A DNA stretch of 64,000 nucleotides from Alteromonas aquimaris. GTDB lineage: Bacteria; Pseudomonadota; Gammaproteobacteria; Enterobacterales; Alteromonadaceae. A model generated the notes under the pieces. It saw nothing but the letters and a program-made list of their open reading frames with translations, made no database searches and was not told the origin of the DNA. The stretch lies in contig NZ_JAPFRD010000009.1 in assembly GCF_026183695.1 (NCBI RefSeq), positions 265,453 to 329,452 on the forward strand, in the 5' to 3' direction. Made by a program: the position numbers and the translations under genes. This document shows positions 9,680-18,344 of the stretch, piece by piece (position 1 is the stretch's first letter; every line of letters starts with the position of its first letter).

Positions 9680-10513
9680 TTATCCCCGACTGAATCGTAC
9701 ACCATCCTTGCCACCATTAGGCATAGTGCCATCGGTGGGAATGAGTGCATCGACCACATAAAAAGGAACCATCATCTGCGCACTAGCTACCACCGCCCGG
9801 GAATCCATACCAATAATTCGAGCATTGATTAACATTCCTCCCTGATGGCGTGTCATGGTACCAGTAAGCACATATTCAATCGGCAATGAACTGTTCAACT
9901 CAAGATAGTCTCTGGACAGGGCAAAATCGCCCTTTTCGGTAATTCGAATATAGTCAGTAGTTTTAAAGTCTAATACCGGAATTCTGAACTTATGCAACTC
10001 ATGTATAAACGATTCTGCCATTTGCTGGCCTAGTAAGTTGGTGCTTTGCAGATCAGAATCCAGTAAGGCGAAGTGAGTAACGGCAACCGGCGTTTTGTCA
10101 CTGACATATTCCATGTTGCTGATAAGATCTTGCGCCAAATTTTTAACATAGTCGCCAATATGTTTGGTTAGCGGCCTGCCTTTGTAAGAATTCTGCACAT
10201 TCGAATACAAACGAGGCTTACCTACCGCACCAAAGCTGTCGCGGCTATCTTCGCCCTCATCGTAATCAAAATCGTTATTGTATCCGCGGTAATTGCGATC
10301 TGCTGCCGTGATATCTACCACATTGGTCGCAGCCGGCTGTATATCTTCAGGAGGCTCAGTGAGTATTTGCTGATTTTCCGTTTGGGGCTCTTGGGCCACC
10401 TCTTCTGAATCTTCACCTAAGGCCCACTTTTCCACCTTATCCAACACAGCGCAACCTGTGGTGAGTGATAATGCACAAAAGCCTGCCAGTGCAAATTTAG
10501 ATTGCCGTTTCAT
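9680..10513 (-). CDS. FlgO-domain lipoprotein, second of three
   Basis: 277 residues with lipobox LTTGC (Cys21). An acidic linker to about residue 100 leads to a FlgO domain at about 110-260 (VAVTHFALLDSDLQSTN, LGQQMAESFIHEL, FKTTDYIRITEKGDFALSRD, YVLTGTM, INARIIGMDSRAVVASAQ). It is collinear with both neighbours, so the trio looks like tandem duplication followed by divergence. It starts 5 bases after the stop of the upstream paralogue, so the two are probably co-transcribed and perhaps translationally coupled. The exact function is unknown. Confidence 0.86.
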   Translation of the reverse strand: MKRQSKFALAGFCALSLTTGCAVLDKVEKWALGEDSEEVAQEPQTENQQILTEPPEDIQPAATNVVDITAADRNYRGYNNDFDYDEGEDSRDSFGAVGKPRLYSNVQNSYKGRPLTKHIGDYVKNLAQDLISNMEYVSDKTPVAVTHFALLDSDLQSTNLLGQQMAESFIHELHKFRIPVLDFKTTDYIRITEKGDFALSRDYLELNSSLPIEYVLTGTMTRHQGGMLINARIIGMDSRAVVASAQMMVPFYVVDALIPTDGTMPNGGKDGVRFSRG

Positions 10514-10518
10514 TCCCG

Positions 10519-11181
10519 TTACCCCTTAATCTCACTACGGTAAAGCCGCCCGTTACGTGTGGTCACATGTTCCTTCTGCCAAAAAACTTCAGCAGGAAAA
10601 AAACGTGTGGCGGCTGATATGATTTCTTTACTGTTTGCGTCAATGATTCTTGCGTTGACCATAGCTCCGGATTCCTGCTTTACCACAGTGCCTGTAATAT
10701 AATAATCCACACGGTCAATAACGGAGAGTTGATCAATATTACGGGTCAGGACCCGCTCTGCGTGATCAGTCATGATGATATTATCGGTCAGTTTGTATTC
10801 TTGCGCCAAAAATCCGCGCTTGGTAGCTTCGGTAACCAGGCCTTGCTCTAACTGATGCCCCAGCAACATGAGAGGATGCTGATCATCATTGTTGTATGCC
10901 ATCGTAGTAACGGGTACAAAACCTGTAACCGCGTACCTTACTTGCCTGCTGGGACGGAGATTGGCGAAGAGTTCGTTCGCCAGTGTAAAGGTGTAATACT
11001 CCACATTTCCCAACGCCGACACAGGTTCACCCGTGGCCGTTACCGCTTTTTTCACCGGGGCGGGATTAGGTTCTGAACCATAAAAATCAGGCAACAGACC
11101 GCAACCTGTTACTACCAGCCCGCTAAACATCGTGGCGGTGATCAAAAGAAAATTTCTTAACATACGTTGTCGGTTAGCCAT
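10519..11181 (-). CDS. FlgO-domain lipoprotein, first of three
   Basis: 220 residues with lipobox VVTGC (Cys27) and a short linker. The FlgO domain covers about residues 60-205 (VTGFVPVTTMAYN, LGHQLEQGLVTEA, LTDNIIMTDHAERVLTRN, YYITGTVV, VNARIIDANSKEIISAA). It is the most compact of the three and leads the presumed operon; the 190-base gap to yfcL upstream should hold the promoter. It could be the founding FlgO-like protein of the cluster. Function beyond outer-membrane lipoprotein is not shown by sequence. Confidence 0.85.
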   Translation of the reverse strand: MANRQRMLRNFLLITATMFSGLVVTGCGLLPDFYGSEPNPAPVKKAVTATGEPVSALGNVEYYTFTLANELFANLRPSRQVRYAVTGFVPVTTMAYNNDDQHPLMLLGHQLEQGLVTEATKRGFLAQEYKLTDNIIMTDHAERVLTRNIDQLSVIDRVDYYITGTVVKQESGAMVNARIIDANSKEIISAATRFFPAEVFWQKEHVTTRNGRLYRSEIKG

Positions 11182-11370
11182 GTACTACCTAAAGTTATTC
11201 CCGAACTGTCGCCGAAATGAGTGCGACAAGTCAGTCAATTTGCTGACACTTATAGGGGATACGGCAAAAAACGTACCACACTGTCTAGGGAGGATTATAA
11301 GAGGGTATAACAGAAGTAATCGATGAAAGGCGGCAAACCCCTGCCAGCCATTTGCCGCTAGACAGAAAAG

Positions 11371-11646
11371 CTAAGACGCAATTAGTTCCTCCCACAGTTT
11401 GGCGACCTTTTGCTGATCATGAGATTCCAGTTCCCCCTGCGCAAATGCCTGCTGTAAGCTAGTACGAATATTTTCATCAAGTTCTGTCGTGCCCGCTTGG
11501 GGTAAAGCCAGTAATTTACAGGCGACAAGATCAAAATGTCCGCGTAAATAACTAGCCACAAATAATTCATCATCACTGCCGTTATCCACCACAGCATCTA
11601 ATTTGGATTCAATCGCGTCAAGCTTAACTTCTAAATGATTTGACAT
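11371..11646 (-). CDS. yfcL: YfcL family protein
   Basis: 91 residues, matching the 92-residue E. coli YfcL in length and in the motif SDDELFVASYLRGHFDL. The function is unknown. In enterobacteria the order is fabB, mnmC, yfcL, epmC; here the same set is kept, but the FlgO trio has come between mnmC and yfcL and an ATP-NAD-kinase-like gene between yfcL and epmC. A 21-base gap to the upstream gene suggests an operon. Confidence 0.88.
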   Translation of the reverse strand: MSNHLEVKLDAIESKLDAVVDNGSDDELFVASYLRGHFDLVACKLLALPQAGTTELDENIRTSLQQAFAQGELESHDQQKVAKLWEELIAS

Positions 11647-11667
11647 ATTGTGCTCCTATACAACTTA

Positions 11668-12807
11668 TCAGATAGCGGGGTAGATCACTTTATCGTGATA
11701 ACCCGTGATAACCGAAAAACTTCCCGCGAGGGCATCGTCCAGCTTCGGGTCGGAGGTATCCAGACGCAATGGGCGTCCCTCCAACTCCTGTAACTTTTGT
11801 TTGGTCGCCACTACCAGAATATTTTCTTTACCAATACTAACAATAAATTCAGGACTTAATTGCTGATTACCTCGTCCGAATAAGTGCCCTTGCCCACCAA
11901 TGGCGGTAATCACCAATTGCGTAGGTTGCTGTGCGGTGAGGTTTAACAGTTCGGTAGCGCTGACATCACTGGCAATAATAGATTTGTTTTTTATAACATC
12001 GACCCCTAACAAGGTATTAGGCAATCCTAACTCATCCATGATGGCGGCCACCGTGGAGCCGGATCCCATCACAAAATACGTTTCTGGATGGTCGTCCATC
12101 CACTCAGCGATATGCGCGGCGATATCCAGTAACACTAGCTCTTCACTCTCTCTACCGCCCATTTTGACCGATTGCAGATAGACCAGATCATGCGGCACTC
12201 GCATTTCTCCGTAATGCTTCGCGCGGACTTTCCCTTGGCGAAACGCGTTTTCATCGATATCGCGTACTTCGCCTTCTTGCTCGCTAACCAATTCACCGCG
12301 CACCATTTTGGCTGCTATCTCACCCGCTCCAGTGGGGGTAACGGCATACACGCCAGAATGGATCTTACATCCTGCGGGTACGCCTAAAACCGGCACCCGT
12401 CCGGCTACACTGTGGTAAATATTGCGCGCCGTCCCGTCGCCACCAGCGAACAAAAGCAGATCGACCCCGGCATCGACCATCGCCAACGCCGCTTGTTCAG
12501 AATCTTCCCCTTCCGTTTGCTCGTGTTGCGGTTGAAACAGAACGTTGTATTTCAGTCCCACTTCCTTACAAACCGTTTCGCCCATTTCTCCCGCAGCGGT
12601 GAATATGTCCAGGTTATCACTTAATTCCGTGAGTTTTTCCAGCGCTAGACGCATTTTCACGTTGGCTTTCTTTTCCGCCCCCTGGGCCAGGGCTTTTTCT
12701 CGAATATCAGCGCCGTCACTACCTTTAAGGGCAAGCGCTCCCCCAATCCCAGCGAAGGGGTTCACCAGTACACCTAATCGAAATATTTTGTGGTTATCAT
12801 TGCTCAT
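11668..12807 (-). CDS. ATP-NAD kinase-like protein (COG3199 type)
   Basis: 379 residues with a diacylglycerol/NAD-kinase fold. The N-terminus has VLVNPFAGIGG (13-23) and the nucleotide-binding motif GGDGTARN lies near residues 121-128. The C-terminal half carries a family-typical glycine-rich stretch (IGGQGHLFGRGNQQLSPE). The substrate is not known for this subfamily; canonical NadK is shorter (about 290 residues), so this is not the housekeeping NAD kinase. Its start overlaps the epmC stop by 4 bases, which points to translational coupling. Confidence 0.85.
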   Translation of the reverse strand: MSNDNHKIFRLGVLVNPFAGIGGALALKGSDGADIREKALAQGAEKKANVKMRLALEKLTELSDNLDIFTAAGEMGETVCKEVGLKYNVLFQPQHEQTEGEDSEQAALAMVDAGVDLLLFAGGDGTARNIYHSVAGRVPVLGVPAGCKIHSGVYAVTPTGAGEIAAKMVRGELVSEQEGEVRDIDENAFRQGKVRAKHYGEMRVPHDLVYLQSVKMGGRESEELVLLDIAAHIAEWMDDHPETYFVMGSGSTVAAIMDELGLPNTLLGVDVIKNKSIIASDVSATELLNLTAQQPTQLVITAIGGQGHLFGRGNQQLSPEFIVSIGKENILVVATKQKLQELEGRPLRLDTSDPKLDDALAGSFSVITGYHDKVIYPAI

Positions 12808-13358
12808 GCCGGTATTTTTTCGCCTCCCTTACCAAAGGTATGCTTTAGCGCATCGATAAATAGCTGGGCGCGGGGGGGAAAACCATGTTGCTCGTACCAA
12901 CAAAACTGCTTCAATACTGCATCCGTAAAAGCGTCGCGATCAGGTTCTGCACCATTAAGATTATCTGTGCTAACTGAAAATTTTCTTCCCACCGCCAGCG
13001 TAAAGGCTCGTTCAATGGCCTGTGGCTTGACTTCTACTTGTTCAAATTCTTTTTGTTGTTGCCGGTTACGACCGTCTGGACAATACCAGTACCCATAATC
13101 TTCCATTTTCCTGCGCGCCTCTCCGGCAATACACCAATGCGCCACTTCGTGTAATGCACTGGAAAAATAGCCATGAGCGAATACCACCTGATTATAAGGT
13201 TTCAGTTCGTTTGCTGGAAGGTAAACAGGCTCATCCTCACCCCGGATAAGTCGAGTATTAAATCCGGCGAAAAACGTTTTATCGAATAACGCCATTAACG
13301 CGTCAACAGCTAGCGTTTCTTCATCTAACGGGCGGAAAGTTTGCGGACAAATATTCAC
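12804..13358 (-). CDS. epmC: Elongation factor P hydroxylase
   Basis: 184 residues from the GTG chosen at 13358; a longer GTG start at 13400 is possible. The shorter start gives nearly the length of E. coli EpmC/YfcM (182). EpmC hydroxylates the beta-lysyl-lysine of EF-P, which relieves ribosome stalling at polyprolines. The conserved block is clear: FNTRLIRGEDEPVYLPA, FAHGYFSSALHEVAHWCIAG with the HEVAHW metal-binding motif, GYWYCPDGR, and VEVKPQAIERAF. epmA/epmB and efp are not in this window. It is divergent from the FFLEELY-family gene. Confidence 0.92.
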   Translation of the reverse strand: MNICPQTFRPLDEETLAVDALMALFDKTFFAGFNTRLIRGEDEPVYLPANELKPYNQVVFAHGYFSSALHEVAHWCIAGEARRKMEDYGYWYCPDGRNRQQQKEFEQVEVKPQAIERAFTLAVGRKFSVSTDNLNGAEPDRDAFTDAVLKQFCWYEQHGFPPRAQLFIDALKHTFGKGGEKIPA

Positions 13359-13434
13359 AATAACGATAAATTCTTTAAAATATGGAAAAAGGTAGACCAC
13401 GTAAAACAGGTTGCGAAGTCTATCAGATTACGGC

Positions 13435-14202
13435 ATGTTGAGTCACTTACACCGTCACTATTGTCCAAAGCAAGCAAAAGGTTATCGTTTGAATCAGACT
13501 GTCCAACCGTTGATACAACATTTACACCGCCTCAACGCTAAACGCGAATTGGTTGAGCGTATGGGTCAACTAGACAACATTCATCAGCTGCAGGCGTGGC
13601 AATGTGAACGTCTGCTTGCTTCGCATCAGGATTTAGCGCAACAAAAACGTTATCAGGATGCGATGAGCTTTTTCGTAGATGAACTATATGGACCGAAAGA
13701 TTTTAGTCAGCGAGATGCCGACATTGCTCGCGTTATTCCTAAGTTAGCGAAGGTGTTGCCCGATAAAGCCATGCTTGCCCTTGAAGATGCAATAGCACTG
13801 AATGCCCTGTCATTCGACTTAGATCTTGAGGTGACCGAAGCGCTGGAAGGTCAGGAAATTAATCGCGATACTTATGCTGTCGCTTATAGGAAAGTAGGGC
13901 GCCAGGCGGACCGGCAGAAGCAACTGGATTTAATTTATGATTTAGGCATGCAACTCAATGATGTGATCAAGATTAAAGGTATCGGGATGCTGATAAAATT
14001 CGCCCGTCGTCCGGCTAAGATTGCTGGTCTTTTGACCCTGCACGAGTTTCTTGAACGCGGGTTTAATGCATTTAAAGTCATTGGTGATGTGCATGGTTTT
14101 GTTGACCCGGTAATTACGCGGGAAAAAGAGCTGATGGAAACCTTATTAAGTCCTGATACGGATCTCACCCAACACAACCCGTTGCCTCATGTCAAAATCT
14201 GA
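13435..14202 (+). CDS. FFLEELY family protein (unknown function)
   Basis: 255 residues from the ATG at 13435; an upstream TTG at 13411 is in frame but has no better ribosome site. The central motif FFVDELYGPKDFSQRDAD resembles the FFLEELYG block that names the family, and the whole protein is predicted alpha-helical and soluble. The C-terminal part (ARRPAKIAGLLTLHEFLERGF) is also typical as I recall the family. The function is unknown. It overlaps the thioesterase gene by 14 bases, so the two are very likely co-translated. Confidence 0.82.
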   Translation: MLSHLHRHYCPKQAKGYRLNQTVQPLIQHLHRLNAKRELVERMGQLDNIHQLQAWQCERLLASHQDLAQQKRYQDAMSFFVDELYGPKDFSQRDADIARVIPKLAKVLPDKAMLALEDAIALNALSFDLDLEVTEALEGQEINRDTYAVAYRKVGRQADRQKQLDLIYDLGMQLNDVIKIKGIGMLIKFARRPAKIAGLLTLHEFLERGFNAFKVIGDVHGFVDPVITREKELMETLLSPDTDLTQHNPLPHVKI

Positions 14203-14647
14203 GTACTGGAAGTACCCATCTCCTTATGTCGAGAGGTGGCGTATACAACAATCACATCTTGACCATTACCAGCATGTAAATAATGTGGCCTACTTGTCCC
14301 AACTAGAAAGATTGGCCTGGGCGCATTCCAATTCACTGGGTTTGCACTTTACCGACTACGCCGAATTGGATCGGGGCATGGTAATTCGTCGTCATGAGCT
14401 AGATTATCTCGCGCCCTGCCATTTAGGTGATGAATTAGAGTGTGCCACCTGGATTGTTGCTTGCCAACGGGCATTGTCACTTACCCGCGAGTTCCAGTTT
14501 TATTGTCCTCGACGCACACAGACGGTGTTTACGGCCAAAACCCAGTTTATATGTGTCAGCATGACCACGGGCACCCCTAAACGCATGCCTGAAAAATTTC
14601 AACGCATTTATGGAAGTGCCTGCTTGGAGCAGGCAGAAGTGGGCTAA
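14189..14647 (+). CDS. Hotdog-fold acyl-CoA thioesterase (4HBT/YbgC-like)
   Basis: 152 residues with the 4-hydroxybenzoyl-CoA thioesterase signature SHLDHYQHVNNVAYLSQLER near residues 22-41, where the Asp of LDHYQHVNN is the usual catalytic position. It probably hydrolyses short or medium acyl-CoA in the cytoplasm; the substrate cannot be read from sequence. It overlaps the FFLEELY gene upstream and shares the A of TAATG with the downstream protease gene, so three genes form one tightly coupled unit. Confidence 0.87.
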   Translation: MSKSEYWKYPSPYVERWRIQQSHLDHYQHVNNVAYLSQLERLAWAHSNSLGLHFTDYAELDRGMVIRRHELDYLAPCHLGDELECATWIVACQRALSLTREFQFYCPRRTQTVFTAKTQFICVSMTTGTPKRMPEKFQRIYGSACLEQAEVG

Positions 14648-15756
14648 TGAAATTAGCACTATTGCTAGCACTGATTGTTTCTGTGACCGCGAATATCTGG
14701 TTATACCGTCAGTGGCAAAGAGCGTTTGAGCGAATTCCCGTTTCACTGGAGCACTCACTGACAATCAGTGGCGAACACGCACCAGAAACCGAAAGCAACC
14801 TTCCTCACAGTGACACCTCTGTGGCGGTTTCGGCGGTAAACGCTTCCAATATGGCTGCGTTGAAAGCGATGTTTGATGACGGTCAGTACAATGCGCTTCG
14901 CGATGAACTTCAGCAACGGTTACGAAAACATCCAGACGATATTGAGTTACTGTTACTTGAAGCCGAGTTGATGATGAAAACAGAGCCACTCAACGAGGCA
15001 TTACTACATTACTCTTCCCTACTAAACCTGCCTTTCAGCGCAGAGATTAAAGAGCGAATTAAGCAACGCATTTCTCACCTGTTGCAGCAAACCATAGCAG
15101 AGCTTAAAACCGCACAAAGCTGGGACCTTCTCGCTCTATTCTTAGAACCCCTGCATCAACAACTCCCGCCTGGTAAACAAATTGTATTGGCATTAGCCGA
15201 GGCCTACGGCCAGCAAAGGAAATTCACTTTGATGGAAGACACCTTGGCATCTCTACCAGCGCACGACTCTCACGTCTTTGCATTGCGTCAGCGATTAAAG
15301 ACTGCCGCATTAGCCGGATCAGATGAGTTAGTGCAGGCGCAAGATTTCGACGAAAGCGAGTATCAGACCCTCCCCTTACGGCGAAAAGGTGATCACTATT
15401 TAATCGAAGTTTGGTTCGGCACTGTGGCAACCACATTGCTTATTGATACGGGCGCCACCACCACGGCGCTGACTCACAGTGTGATGAATGCCATCACTCG
15501 TCAGCAACACACTAATCGGATTGGCGTATTCAATTTGCGCACGGCTGCAGGTTTGGTTGAATCTGAGATGAATCAGGTGTTTGATGTGCTGCTAGGGGAA
15601 TATAGTTTTCCAGAACTCAACGTGATGACGTTACAAAATGACGTTTTAGCTGGCGCCGATGGATTGCTGGGCATGAATGTCCTGCGCCATTTTGAATTTA
15701 GAATTGATCAGCAACGCTCTGTGCTGTTATTGAAGCTGAACCCAAGGGGTTCATAA
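14647..15756 (+). CDS. Membrane-anchored retropepsin-like aspartic protease with TPR-like region
   Basis: 369 residues. One N-terminal membrane segment (ALLLALIVSVTANIWLYRQW) is followed by a helical TPR-like region at about 75-235 and a C-terminal clan AA aspartic protease domain at about 250-369. The single catalytic motif LLIDTGATTTALT has its Asp at 267, and a family-typical GADGLLGMNVLRHFEF lies near the end. Such proteases act as dimers, so one DTGA per chain is expected. The topology suggests periplasmic action; the substrate is unknown. It shares one base with the thioesterase stop. Confidence 0.86.
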   Translation: MKLALLLALIVSVTANIWLYRQWQRAFERIPVSLEHSLTISGEHAPETESNLPHSDTSVAVSAVNASNMAALKAMFDDGQYNALRDELQQRLRKHPDDIELLLLEAELMMKTEPLNEALLHYSSLLNLPFSAEIKERIKQRISHLLQQTIAELKTAQSWDLLALFLEPLHQQLPPGKQIVLALAEAYGQQRKFTLMEDTLASLPAHDSHVFALRQRLKTAALAGSDELVQAQDFDESEYQTLPLRRKGDHYLIEVWFGTVATTLLIDTGATTTALTHSVMNAITRQQHTNRIGVFNLRTAAGLVESEMNQVFDVLLGEYSFPELNVMTLQNDVLAGADGLLGMNVLRHFEFRIDQQRSVLLLKLNPRGS

Positions 15757-15854
15757 CAAATATTTAATCCTGCCACGACAAACTCTCCCCAGCCCCCCTG
15801 CGTATGATTTGACGACCCATACTACGATTTTTTGACAACAAAGGAGAGTTAACT

Positions 15855-16415
15855 ATGGCAAAACTTGAGGGTAAACGCGTAGCTATCCTGGCCACTGATG
15901 GCTTTGAACAGGTGGAACTAACCCAGCCAATGAAAGCTGTAAAAGATGAAGGAGCCCAGGTACATATCGTTTCGTTGGAAGACGGGCAGATCCAGGGCTT
16001 TAATCACGCTGACAAGGCCGATACCTTTTCAGTCGACAAAACGGTCGATAGTGTTTCAGCCAGTGATTACGATGGCTTAATCTTGCCGGGGGGCGTGCAT
16101 AATCCCGATTCCCTGCGCACCAACGATAAAGCAGTACAGTTTGTAAGGGACTTTTTTGCTCAGCACAAACCCGTAGCGGCCATCTGTCATGGTCCATGGG
16201 TATTAGTAGAAGCGGATGTGGTACGCGATCGCAAACTTACCTCTTTCCCGAGCATCAAAACCGACATTAAAAATGCCGGTGGCAACTGGGTAGACGAAGA
16301 AGTGGTGGTCGACCAAGGCCTGGTGACCAGCCGCGATCCCGATGATCTCGATGCGTTCTGCAAGAAAGTGGTGGAAGAAATTCGCGAAGGAAAACACGAC
16401 AGGCAGACGGTTTAG
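15855..16415 (+). CDS. PfpI/YhbO-type DJ-1 family protein
   Basis: 186 residues, class I glutamine amidotransferase-like fold. The nucleophile elbow AICHGPWVLVEADVV holds the Cys-His pair, and an acidic residue is supplied by the early motif DGFEQVELTQP. Relatives (YhbO, PfpI, protease I) are linked to stress resistance and deglycation or peptidase activity, which remain debated. A strong ribosome site (AAGGAGAG) precedes the ATG, and a hairpin terminator follows the gene. It is probably monocistronic. Confidence 0.9.
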   Translation: MAKLEGKRVAILATDGFEQVELTQPMKAVKDEGAQVHIVSLEDGQIQGFNHADKADTFSVDKTVDSVSASDYDGLILPGGVHNPDSLRTNDKAVQFVRDFFAQHKPVAAICHGPWVLVEADVVRDRKLTSFPSIKTDIKNAGGNWVDEEVVVDQGLVTSRDPDDLDAFCKKVVEEIREGKHDRQTV

Positions 16416-16436
16416 TTACCTGCTATAGCATAAGCG

Positions 16437-16456
16437 AGAGCCACGGTAGTGGCTCT
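16437..16456 (+). terminator. Terminator after the PfpI gene
   Basis: An 8-bp perfect stem (AGAGCCAC / GTGGCTCT) with a GGTA tetraloop, followed by TTCG. It is 21 bases after the stop codon. Confidence 0.75.
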
Positions 16457-16489
16457 TTCGTGAGGAAAGTAATGTAGCTTTACGCATGG

Positions 16490-16813
16490 TTATCCGCAAC
16501 AGGACGTTGCAGTTTGCTGACAGACGTCCATGCACTCACGACACGCTTTGGCGCATTCCTGACAATGTTCATGCTCCATATCCCCACAGGTTTGTGCGCA
16601 GGTTTCACATAACTCGGCACACAACTTACAAAATTTTTCTAGCGCATTACTTTCCCTTGCTGCGGCCATTGCGCATAATTGACACATAGCGACACAGTCG
16701 CGGCAGTGTTCAATACATGCACTGTCGCCTCCCATGTCCACCATTTTGGTTATGCAGGTTTCACACGCTACCGCACAGCGTTGACACGCTTCGATACATT
16801 TTTTCAGATCCAT
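16490..16813 (-). CDS. Cysteine-rich four-helix-bundle copper-binding protein (Csp/DUF326 type)
   Basis: 107 residues from the ATG at 16813, chosen because AAGGAG lies 7 bases upstream; a longer frame to 16849 lacks a ribosome site. It has 22 cysteines, mostly in CxxC and CxxxC patterns on predicted helices (KKCIEACQRCAVACETC, EHCRDCVAMCQLC, KFCKLCAELCETC, QECAKACRECMDVC). There is no signal peptide, so it fits the cytosolic Csp3 class, which stores many Cu(I) ions inside a four-helix bundle. It stands alone between convergent or divergent neighbours. A second probable copper-related locus (hvfABC) lies near the end of the window. Confidence 0.88.
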   Translation of the reverse strand: MDLKKCIEACQRCAVACETCITKMVDMGGDSACIEHCRDCVAMCQLCAMAAARESNALEKFCKLCAELCETCAQTCGDMEHEHCQECAKACRECMDVCQQTATSCCG

Positions 16814-17043
16814 ATCATTCTCCTTGTAGTGAAGGTTGACTTGATTCACATAAAAGGATTAATCGCTAAAAAGAATTTTTAAAGTGAATACCCTGCTGTT
16901 TTTGATTAAATATTTGTAAGACGAATAGTAGAAAAATAGATGAAGGAGCTGTCAGGGATTAAAAAAACAGTTTAGCAATGTTCACATTTAACGCATTTCG
17001 TTCATTATAAGATTATTAATATAGGGTTATTGGGCCGCCGGTA

Positions 17044-17577
17044 TTGGCGGTATACCCTTACTTAACCATTTATCTGGCCAATCATTTGGTATGTTCAGTC
17101 CAACTTAGACTTCATTCACTCTCTCTCTTTGCATTAGGGGCTATTGTAGTCGGTGCTATAGTCATTTTGACCAAGAAAGGGACGCCTCAGCACAAGCTAC
17201 TAGGATATGCGTACTTTGCTACCATGGCGCTATTGAATCTCACCGCCCTGTTTACCCAGTCGCTTTATAAATTTGGACCATTTCATTGGTTGGCGATAGC
17301 TTCGCTACCTACCGTTAGCGCCGGTATAGCTGTGCCTTTATTTTTCCGCCATCATCGTAACTGGCAATTGATCCATTTCGACCTGATGCTTTGATCCTAT
17401 CTGGGCTTAATCGCGGCGCTGTTTACTGAAATTGCCGTGAGACTCCCTGTGCTCGAACAGATCACTGGCGGCGGTAGTTTATTCTGGCTGCTGGTAATAT
17501 CTTCAAGTATGCTAACCTTCATCGTGTGGGGATATCTTACTAAAAAACAAAAGCGCCATTTTTTTTACAATGAATAA
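17044..17577 (+). pseudogene. DUF2306-like membrane protein gene interrupted by one in-frame TGA
   Basis: A frame starting near a TTG at 17044 encodes a hydrophobic protein (LFALGAIVVGAIVILTKKG, HKLLGYAYFATMALLNLTAL, FGPFHWLAIASL). It stops at a TGA at 17392-17394. Without any frameshift the same frame continues for 60 codons to a TAA at 17575, with family-like content: SYLGLIAALFTEIAVRL, GGG, then a final membrane segment. I recall relatives reading Trp-Ser-Tyr at this point, so TGG to TGA is the simplest explanation. The true start is unclear and no good ribosome site is visible. Treated as a recent pseudogene; readthrough cannot be excluded. Confidence 0.7.
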
Positions 17578-17647
17578 AAAATAAGTTTTTTGTCGATTTT
17601 AAGTGGTTGCTTTAAGGCGCAACCACAGCCACTTTTATAGAGGGTGT

Positions 17648-18334
17648 CTACAAATCAACCGACTTCAATTCCTTCAACAGTAAGTGGGTAAAGGGAAGTA
17701 TCAGATAAAAAGCTGAAATGAGCATCAAAGCTAGAATTGGCCCAGCCTGGTTGAGTGCCACATCAGTCAATCTAAAATAAGTCACTCCACCAATGTATGG
17801 CAGCATTAATAGTGATGCAGCCAGAATCAGTTGGTATGTAAAGGACAGATGAAGCTGCTTCTTCAGCACTATAAACCCGCACAGGGCGATAGCTAACCAC
17901 GCCATTGAAGGCAGGTGAATAAACATATCGAACGAAAGTCTGGATAGATTATTTTCGCTGATAAACTGCCATAAAGGAGCATCGAAAAAGAATTGATGAA
18001 AATTACCATCAGTCCAATACGCATTGTGAAATGACGCCGGATCGTCTGCTACCGATAAGAAAAGTATGGCGTGCATGATTATGCCTAACGTCAAAATGCT
18101 TATTATAGCTAGACCAAGTGATGCTAAGTTTTGTTTTGTCATAGTAAATCTCCAACACGTTGAAATAGTCTGAGACCAGAACCATTTATTTTTATTTAAT
18201 AATGTGTCCGTAGAACGTGAATATTCTTCGGTTAAATCACCAGTAATATCGTCTTTGACTGAATCCGGTAAAAGTAGATTCAATAGCCACATCGGAAGTG
18301 TCGGTGGACAATGTTTTTGATTATTGTTGCTCAC
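17648..18334 (-). CDS. Multi-pass membrane protein paired with a PadR regulator
   Basis: 228 residues from the GTG at 18334, which has AAGGA just upstream; the longer frame to 18409 runs back into padR. An N-terminal soluble segment of about 60 residues (MWLLNLLLPDSVKDDITGDLTEEY) resembles the permease-prefix segment often found in membrane proteins encoded next to PadR regulators. Four hydrophobic segments follow. The 10-base gap after padR indicates one operon. The function is unknown; by analogy it may be a small membrane partner or remnant of an FtsX-like permease. Confidence 0.75.
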   Translation of the reverse strand: MSNNNQKHCPPTLPMWLLNLLLPDSVKDDITGDLTEEYSRSTDTLLNKNKWFWSQTISTCWRFTMTKQNLASLGLAIISILTLGIIMHAILFLSVADDPASFHNAYWTDGNFHQFFFDAPLWQFISENNLSRLSFDMFIHLPSMAWLAIALCGFIVLKKQLHLSFTYQLILAASLLMLPYIGGVTYFRLTDVALNQAGPILALMLISAFYLILPFTHLLLKELKSVDL

Positions 18335-18344
18335 TTTGCATTCC

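Noticed and set aside
13358-13400. Longer GTG start for epmC
   Set aside because: It adds 14 hydrophobic residues not seen in E. coli EpmC and has no Shine-Dalgarno sequence; kept only as an alternative.
17392-17394. Selenocysteine codon in the DUF2306-like gene
   Set aside because: Relatives are expected to have Trp, not Cys, at this point, and no selenocysteine insertion hairpin is evident after the TGA.
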